This document shows, in pieces, positions 57,201 to 64,000 of a stretch of 64,000 nucleotides of DNA. Origin of the DNA: Diplosphaera chodatii (Eukaryota > Chlorophyta > Trebouxiophyceae > Prasiolales > Stichococcaceae). The notes under the pieces were generated by a model. The model had not been told where the DNA came from and did no database searches. It saw only the letters and a list, made by a program, of their open reading frames with translations. The stretch covers positions 496,001 through 560,000 of the forward strand of contig JAALGY010000020.1 in assembly GCA_032358165.1 (NCBI GenBank), read 5' to 3'. The position numbers and the translations under genes were made by a program. The first letter of the stretch is position 1. The number at the start of each line of letters is the position of its first letter.

Positions 57201-59715
57201 AGCCCACGTTTTTGAAGTAGGACATACGGTCCGCTCCGCCCGTAATTGGCGCATCGGCACCGAGGTAAGATGCAGCGTGGTTGGGAATCCAGGAGATGAA
57301 AGTCACCTGCAGCAGGAAGTGTGCCAATGCAGGTCAGTGCATGGGCACTGGTGCACAGGATTTTGTGACGCTGCTGCAGCAGCATAGCAGACAACCGGTG
57401 TTTACAAACACAGAGGGGTTTGAGAACGATTCACCCACAGGATGCCGAATAGCATGGCGCCCCTCACTCGTTGGCGCATGCACAGCGCGATCAGCAGGAA
57501 TCCTGCAGTCCATGAGCACTGACATGGCCACTTGTGGACTGAGACCTACAGGGGTTGAGACCTGGCCACACCATGATCTGGTTGTAACAGGTGCGCAGCA
57601 CTTTGTCAGATGACTGTGACAGCCTCACCACTCAGGCCCAGCCAAAGCGTCGCGGACTCCATCCGGTTGCGCACTACATGATCCACATTTCATGCTCAAA
57701 AGTCTGAACCACTGAGCAGGAACTTTGAGCAAACCTGCCACCCTGCCACTGGACTCTCATGCACAGCAGCACAGCAATGTACACATTGACAAGACGTTGG
57801 GTGTGAGGTACTTACGGCAGACTTGGTTGGAGGAGGGGCTGCCGAGGTTGGGGATCGTTGCGCCCGTGGCTGCAGCCGCGGTGGCATTGCACACCTGCAG
57901 CAATGCACACCTCACCTTTGGACACAGAGATATAAACGACCCTCTTGAAACCATCTGTGAGCATGCCAAGCAAAGCCGACCATTGCAAACAGGTGCGGGG
58001 TTGAGTGTGGCCCACATTGGCTGCAGCGTCCGCTGTGAGGGTGTACTGTGGCGCGCGATCCTCGAAGGGGCAGCCGCCGAGCGTCACGAGCGTCGCGCTC
58101 TCGTACGTGACGACGCCCAGGCCCTCGGACGACTGCAGCCCGATGTGCGCCAGGAACAGGCCGATGCCGGCTGACGTGGCCAGCATGATGGACCTGCAAG
58201 ATTGCCAAGCGAGCTGCTCAAGCACCGATGCTCGACACCCGCTGCGAAGCTGACGGCAGAGGGAGCAGAGCAGCCAAGCTGGGTCGTCGTGCTGCCTGCC
58301 GAGGCCTGTGGCCAGGAAGAGGCAGGTGGAATGAGGTCGGTTAGAAGAGTGCACCTGGGCACCAGCTGGATGAGCTTGCCTCGTGCACCAGTGACCGCCA
58401 GCAGGATGAAGATCCAACCTGTCAAAGTCGAAATCTGAGTGATGACTGCAGCACGTGACCCAGTGCATGTGCGGCACTGGATGTTCGGAAGTGCAGGCCG
58501 AAAGAGTGTGCAGGAGCTGCAGAGCTGTAATCGGTGCCTCACCCTCCACGAAGATGGCTGCCAAAGCGGTCTTGTATGACACGCTCCCAGAGCCGTGGAA
58601 GCCCACCACATTGTACTGCAGGGCAAGTCCACAGCCATGAAGCACTCAACAAGCCACCGACGCTCAGGCCTGCTGCGGCCAAGTACCGTCCATGCCCTTT
58701 GCTGCTTGCAGGCTTCTCATCTCAGCAGCATGGTTGTGGGGTGGCAGGTGTGGCACCCGGGAGTCTATGTATCAGTGCGCTCACCGCGAAGTAGGCGTTC
58801 AGGCCCATGCCGGGTGCAATCCCCAGCGGCATGTTGCCGGCGGCACCCATCAGAAAGGTGCCAATGCAGGAAGACGCAGCGGTGGCTGTGATCAGCGAGC
58901 GCTTGGTGCGGTCCAAGCAGTCATTATAGCCTGCGGGAACACGCCTTTGAGTTCATCTCAGGTGCCCATTCACCAGCACAGACGTGCAGCGCATGACTGC
59001 ACACGAGGTGACCATGTGCGTTCATGGCATGCACCTGTGTTTGTGGGGTCGAACTTGCAGCCGGGGTCGCCCCTGCTGGGGCCACTGCAGTCGTCCGCCG
59101 TGCACGGGCCGCCGCTGTCCGTCAGAATCTGTGCATTGACCGCCAGGATGTAGGCCACTGCGGTCACGATAAAGTACTCTCACACTTTCGGCACTCAAAC
59201 CCGTGTCACAAGCCGCATGGCATCGCATGCAGATGTATGATGGGCGTTTGCACGCGAATGCACTGCCATGCATGCGCCCACTTGTCAGGAACGTGACTAT
59301 CCCAGCGCGCAGCTCGGTGGTGAGGCACGTGTTCCGCTCGCCCATGCAGAAGAAGCGGCCGACCTGCACACAGGTGCGTTGCAAAACTGTAAGACGATGT
59401 AACTGGGATGCGTGCCTATTGCTGGACCCAAGACTGGCATAGCTGCGGATGACGGCCCATCACATGACTCAGCATGGGCTGCATGCGTGCAGCGGTGACC
59501 CGGTGAGCCAAGTGCAGCCGCATCGCCTCGAGGAGAAAGCTGATGCATGCGTATATCACAGTGCATTGAGTTCATTGCAGTCCACGTGATAAACAGCCCA
59601 GGCGGGGTGCCACTGCGGTTTCGCAGCTGCTCCTGTCAGACAGCTACAAGCTCCTGTTGGTGCTGACTACCTTGCTTGAGTTGACCCATTCGTTCATCCG
59701 GCCTATTGCCGCCAT
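54267..59715 (-). CDS. AZG1: AZG-type purine (adenine/guanine) permease, copy A (607 aa)
   Basis: Nineteen minus-strand exons sum to 1824 nt in frame: 59715-59671, 59363-59282, 59157-59035, 58930-58785, 58615-58543, 58418-58355, 58193-58016, 57894-57816, 57673-57629, 57502-57435, 57306-57208, 57072-56995, 56850-56791, 56657-56581, 56438-56350, 56186-56038, 55841-55760, 55608-55490, 54434-54267. The many hydrophobic helices and family motifs are present: [111 protein letters not shown] proteins (AzgA branch of NAT/NCS2-related transporters) import adenine and guanine with H+. The C-terminus is hydrophilic and acidic. Two junctions (after 56791 and 55490) need GC donors. Confidence 0.93.
54611..55455. 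mobile_element. 845-bp inverted-repeat element (probable non-autonomous DNA transposon)
   Basis: The left end, TACCCAGTCCCTCGGGTATT (then AT-S-GAACA), is matched in inverted orientation at 55428-55455, giving about 28-bp terminal inverted repeats. A TA at each outer edge could be a target-site duplication. Sub-copies of the inner part (GGGTATTATGGAACAG) recur at 54817 and, inverted, at 55411-55426. No transposase ORF is visible. It lies within the last, unusually long intron of AZG copy A, starting 35 bp after the donor. Confidence 0.7.
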
Positions 59716-60833
59716 GTTGCCGTCGTCAGGGGCGCCAGTCGTCCGCCCAACCCGTGCAGCTGCTTCAGAACTGCATCACCGTGCACATCGGAGGTTTAGC
59801 AAAGTGGACGGGTGCACAACCGTGCGGCCGCGGTGGGAATTCTGGCTCCAAGACAAATCACATGCACGGCTCATGCAGGTGGCGATCGCGCTGGTTTGCA
59901 TCCTCGAGTGGCCCAAATCATGTGGCACGGGGACCCCCGTGCTTTAGGCAATCTCCGCACCTTGACCTGGGCAAATGACCAGGGTGACTGGGAGAAGCTG
60001 TGTTGAATGTTCAAGAAGTCAGTGCAGGCGGAAGCTCAGTGTTTGACGGCCTTGTCTTTGGCCGGCGGCACGCTTGTTAGCTTCCCTCGTGACAGCGTTC
60101 AACAACGACCCTGACTGACAGCATGTTACTAAGGACTGGTCTAAACCCTGGCGATTGAGCCACGTGCCTGACCTGCCTTCCGATTCCAGCAGCCTCAGCT
60201 CGGCTTGCAGTCCACTCCCGCACTAAGCCCCCGGCACAAGGGTGTCAATCAGCGGCCAGCTGCTGCATAATAGCTGGCAAAGCCCGAAACTCCATTCATA
60301 CTGGTGAGGCTCTTGTAGAAGCGAGGCGTTTCACACACTGTTAAGTGGGTGGCACACTCTTTGTGTACAGCGGACGACGCCAAGCATGGCGCTCGAGTCA
60401 TGGGTTTGATCGTGCGTCAGGTCGTCTGACACGCTGCGATCGGGCGCATGTGGCAACCTGTCTGTTATCGTCGACATGTCTGGCCAAAAACACCGGCCCT
60501 CCAGGCTTGCTTCCGCGCCCATTTGTTGCTAGGACTTCGGCTCAGCGTTCACTCGTGGGCCACATGAGACGATGGAGGGGGTCGGGCTCGGCATCGCGCA
60601 GAATTCACGCTGAACCATAACTATCTGCGGTTCTGACAGCGCAACCCAGACGCGGGCATGCCCAAGTAGCGGCTGGCGACACGCTGCGCGCGATCGGCCT
60701 GCACACAAGCAACCAAAATGAGCATGTGCAACAAGCTGAGCCTTTGTACATGAATTCTTGCAGCCGCAGCGCCGCGGCGAAGCACCCAGAGGCTCCGACA
60801 CCTTCAGTACGAAACACCCCCGCCCGGCTCACC
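59716..60833. promoter_or_regulatory. Head-to-head intergenic region of the AZG pair
   Basis: 1118 bp separate the two divergent start codons. No supported ORF. Both promoters are expected here. No TATA box or obvious operator repeat was recognised. Confidence 0.5.
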
Positions 60834-63800
60834 ATGTCGCTCGTTGAGAGAGTCAACGAGAGGTTCGCCGAGTCCTATGTGAGTCCCTCTGGCATTCAAG
60901 CCGCACGTTCAACTCTTGTGGCTTGTGCGGCCGACCAGACATGCGTCCTGGAAGGTTGTCCGTGACCAACGTGTGAAGCACTTTAGCTGATGTCACCGGC
61001 ATCGCTGCACAAGCAAGCTGCCTCAAACTCACGAGTTTGACCATGCATCTGACCCGTATGCAGGCTGCTACATGTCGGTTGCATGTTTTCTGCCTTGCCC
61101 GCTTACCTGATGATTCGACGTCGCATACTACACGCAGGTCGGCCGCTACTTCAAGGTCAAGGAGCGTCGCTCAAACCTCACGACCGAGATGCGCAGTGGC
61201 CTCGTCACCTTCCTCACCATGGCGGTGCGCCTGCTCACCCTTCCTGTTGTCGGCCCACCTGTACTGCCATGCATGCGTCCCTACACCATAGATGCATGTC
61301 TTCGATCGAAGCGAACAGCGCATGGCTGCGTCTTGTGACGTCTGTTCAACGATCCCATAGCTGCAAACCATCACCATCATACACCACGGGTCTGTGTGCA
61401 ACAGTACATCCTGATCGTCAACGCCTCCATCATCACGGACTCGGGTGGTGTGTGCACCATCAACGACTGCACAGACGTCAACCCCGGCTGCCCCTTCGCC
61501 GTTCCGCCTGATCCGGTGCGTAATCGCGTTACCAGCACCCAGCAGAACTTGTTGTCGCCTTCGCAAATGAGCACGTGTCGCTGCGTGCCGTCACGCAGCC
61601 TGTTGCGTCGGCTGTGACTGCATGCCCTTTGGTCTGGCAGCCGCGTGATTCAATTTATATACACTTGAGTCGCTCGAGGCATGAAAGCAAAACCGACCAG
61701 ATGTGCACAATCATCCCAGGGATACAGCGCGTGCCTGGCCGATATGAAGACCAGCATGATTACGGCAACCGCCTCCATCACCATCATCTCCACCTTCGTC
61801 ATGGCCGTCTTCGCCAACCTGCCCCTCGTGGTCGCCCCTGGCCTGGGTGCGTGATGTTGTGCAAGTGCATGTGGGACATGTGCTAAAAGGATACCTAAGG
61901 ACACCTGGGCATGGCGGCAAGTCCTCTGCTGAGCGGCGTATTTGTTCCGACGTGTTTCCCCCCCTCGTTCCTGCAGGCCTGAACGCGTACTTCACCTACA
62001 ATGTCGTGGGCTTCCACGGCAGCGGCAACGTGCCATACAAGACTGCTCTGGCCTGCATCTTCATCGAGGGTGTGCCCCCTTGCATGCTGTTGTGCAGACT
62101 CGCTGTTGCACATCATGACATGACGGCAAAGTGTGTTCTTGTGAAATGTGCACCATAGGGGCCTCCACAGCACCACTCTGCCTTACACATGAGTACTTTC
62201 GTACTGCAGGCTGGATATTCATCATCCTGGCCGTCACCGGTGTCCGGGGCAAGCTCATCCAGCTGGCACCCCGGTGCGCCTTTTGCCACCCTGCAGCGCC
62301 ATACTGATGTGACATCTTGCATGCGGCCTGCTGCTTGTTTTGCTACCTGCACGTCAGTCGTGCGAGCGACTGGAGTCAAACCGTGCTGGTACGTTGTGGT
62401 CATGCAGGTCGCTCATGCTTGCCACCTCAGCGGGCATCGGCATGTTCCTGGCTTTCATCGGCCTGCAGACGTCCAACGGTCTCGGCGTCGTCACCTTCGA
62501 GTCCGCCACCCTCGTCACCCTGGGCGCCTGCCCCATCGAAGACCGTGAGTGCCTCGTGCCTCATAGAGTGTGTGTCACCAAGTCTACTGCCAGTTGACCT
62601 ACTTCGGCCAGGTTGCAAGCGCTTCAACACCAGTACTGCGATGCTGCTGGTTTCCCTGTAGTGTCGAAACAGTGCGCTTTGCATGCCATGCCAATAGGGC
62701 CAACGTGCTGAAGCTTCTTTGGTGGCCCGCATGCAGGTGCACCTATGTACACGCTGACCCAGGAGGCTGCAGCCCAGGTCTGCAATGCAACTGCTGCCGC
62801 TGCCGCCGGCGGCTCCATCCCCAACCTGGGCAATGCATCGTCAAACACACAGTGCCGTGAGTCCTTACTTATGCCTCACGCACATGCCCTATCATGATAG
62901 CAGTGCAACCACTGTCTGAGCACGCTTCCAAGGACGTACAGCCTGCATCTCATGCTGCTCTCTGCCGCGCTGTGCAGTGCGCAACCGCATGGAGTCCGCC
63001 ACCGTCTGGCTGGGCATCAGCGGGTGCGACACGATTTCGGCAGCCATGTGCTGACTGATCTGCAAGTTGCCAGACGTGGAGTGTGCTGCATGTGGTATGG
63101 TGCTCATGCGTTCCTCCGTCCTCTGTGCAGGCTGGTGCTCATCGTGATGTGCATGCGCCAGCGCGTCCGCGGCGCTTTCCTTGTCGGCATCCTGTGGGTG
63201 ACTTTCATCTCGTGGATCCCCGGCCATGCCGCCTCGTACCTCGGCTCGGGCTCGCCAATCCCAGGTGAGACAGCTGGGCTCGGTGGGCGCTGCCACCTGC
63301 TGCCGAATCTGTGCCAAATAGCTGAAGAGCTGGGTTGCTACACGGGTGTACATCACCTGAGCGTACACCTTGGCATGCTTTGCTCATTTCGCTGCAGGCG
63401 GTGAGGAGCGTAAGTCATTCCTGAAGGAGGTGGTCACCACGCCAGATGCGTCCATGGTCATTGGTGAGCTCCCTGCGACAACCTTGACAGCAACAACCTG
63501 GCTGCAAACCATCCCGCTGCTCAGCCGCAGCAATGCCACACTGTGTGTGCCTGTTCTCCCACGACACATGGAAACAGGCCTTGACGACCCTGGCTTGCGA
63601 GTCATGGCTTGTGAGTCATGCAGGCAAGCTCGACTTTGGCGGTCTCAACAGTGGGGATGCCTGGCTGGTGCGCCCCCACTGTCCCCTGATGAGATGTGCA
63701 TACGGCTAGATCTTTTGAAGACCTGCTCGGGTTGCCGCGAAGGATGTATCGCACAGAGGTCAGAGCCACCTGAACCAATCAATTGTTTTGTGCAGGCGCT

Positions 63801-63855
63801 GATCACATTCCTCTACGTGGACTTCCTTGACGCCACCGGCACCCTGTTCTCCATG
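60834..63855 (+). CDS. AZG1: AZG-type purine permease, copy B (runs off the window)
   Basis: Thirteen phase-consistent exons are visible: 60834-60878, 61138-61224, 61405-61515, 61720-61846, 61977-62069, 62210-62273, 62408-62544, 62737-62856, 62978-63023, 63131-63264, 63398-63463, 63624-63667, 63796-63855. Motifs parallel copy [97 protein letters not shown]. Exon 1 has the same 45-nt length and end point as copy A. The 3' third (in copy A: the ANFVNTY, VFVESASG and C-terminal exons) lies beyond 64,000. It is predicted to be a plasma-membrane H+/purine symporter. It is a divergent tandem duplicate with partly different intron positions. Confidence 0.93.
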
Positions 63856-64000
63856 GTGCGCGTCTTCACAAATGCCACCATCCACAATTGCGAGCCAATG
63901 CAATGCCGTCAGACCGCAAGGTGGTGCCCAACCAAGGGCAGCGGGCGCTGAGTGCAGCGCTGGAAGGTGCCGGCACTGATGCAAGCGTTGAATGCCGGCA

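Overview
The window is nuclear DNA from a green alga, most likely a trebouxiophyte or other core chlorophyte (an inference; no marker locus is present). Supporting evidence: moderately GC-rich sequence; intron-dense genes with many introns of about 80-300 bp (5' sites often GTGCG or GTGAG, 3' sites usually TGCAG); plastid-type proteins (2-Cys peroxiredoxin, class I aldolase, an NFU1-type scaffold); a plant-type GATA finger and AZG purine permeases. There is no prokaryotic operon, rRNA, CRISPR or virus. Exon boundaries were assembled by hand from splice signals, reading-frame phase and family motifs. Where all exon lengths sum to a multiple of three, the model is fairly firm.

Layout. 0-9 kb: the 3' end of a SET-domain gene (1-852), a GATA-finger gene with SUMO-interaction-like motifs and polyQ (2.2-4.7 kb), and a second SET gene (to 9,026) whose 3' part is a tandem duplicate of the first. 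9.9-20.5 kb: a tiny Lys-rich protein; an NFU1-like iron-sulfur scaffold with an N-terminal GIY-YIG domain (minus strand), divergent from the 2-Cys peroxiredoxin; a secreted Cys-containing protein; a HAD hydrolase; plastid aldolase. 21.5-33.6 kb: a 21-exon secreted 5'-nucleotidase with a Cys-rich/Pro-rich N-terminus, a papain-family protease and a spermidine-synthase-like methyltransferase. 34-48 kb: an SKA3-like kinetochore protein, a monoacylglycerol-lipase-like hydrolase and a long PLAC8-domain protein. 48.7-53.6 kb: a single-CRM-domain protein, a uL18-family protein, and a makorin E3 ligase whose ATG lies only 9 bp after the uL18 stop. 54.3-64 kb: two head-to-head AZG purine permease genes; the minus-strand copy carries an 845-bp inverted-repeat element in its last intron, and the plus-strand copy runs off the window.

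How the genes relate: most are unrelated housekeeping genes. Two loose themes are visible. Plastid redox and iron-sulfur biology is represented by NFU1 and 2-Cys Prx sharing a 271-bp divergent promoter. Purine scavenging is represented by the secreted 5'-nucleotidase plus the paired purine permeases. The most unusual signals are the GIY-YIG/NifU fusion, a 115-bp tandem repeat of an exon-intron border inside the same gene, GC-AG introns, the intronic inverted-repeat element, and the possibly dicistronic uL18-makorin pair.
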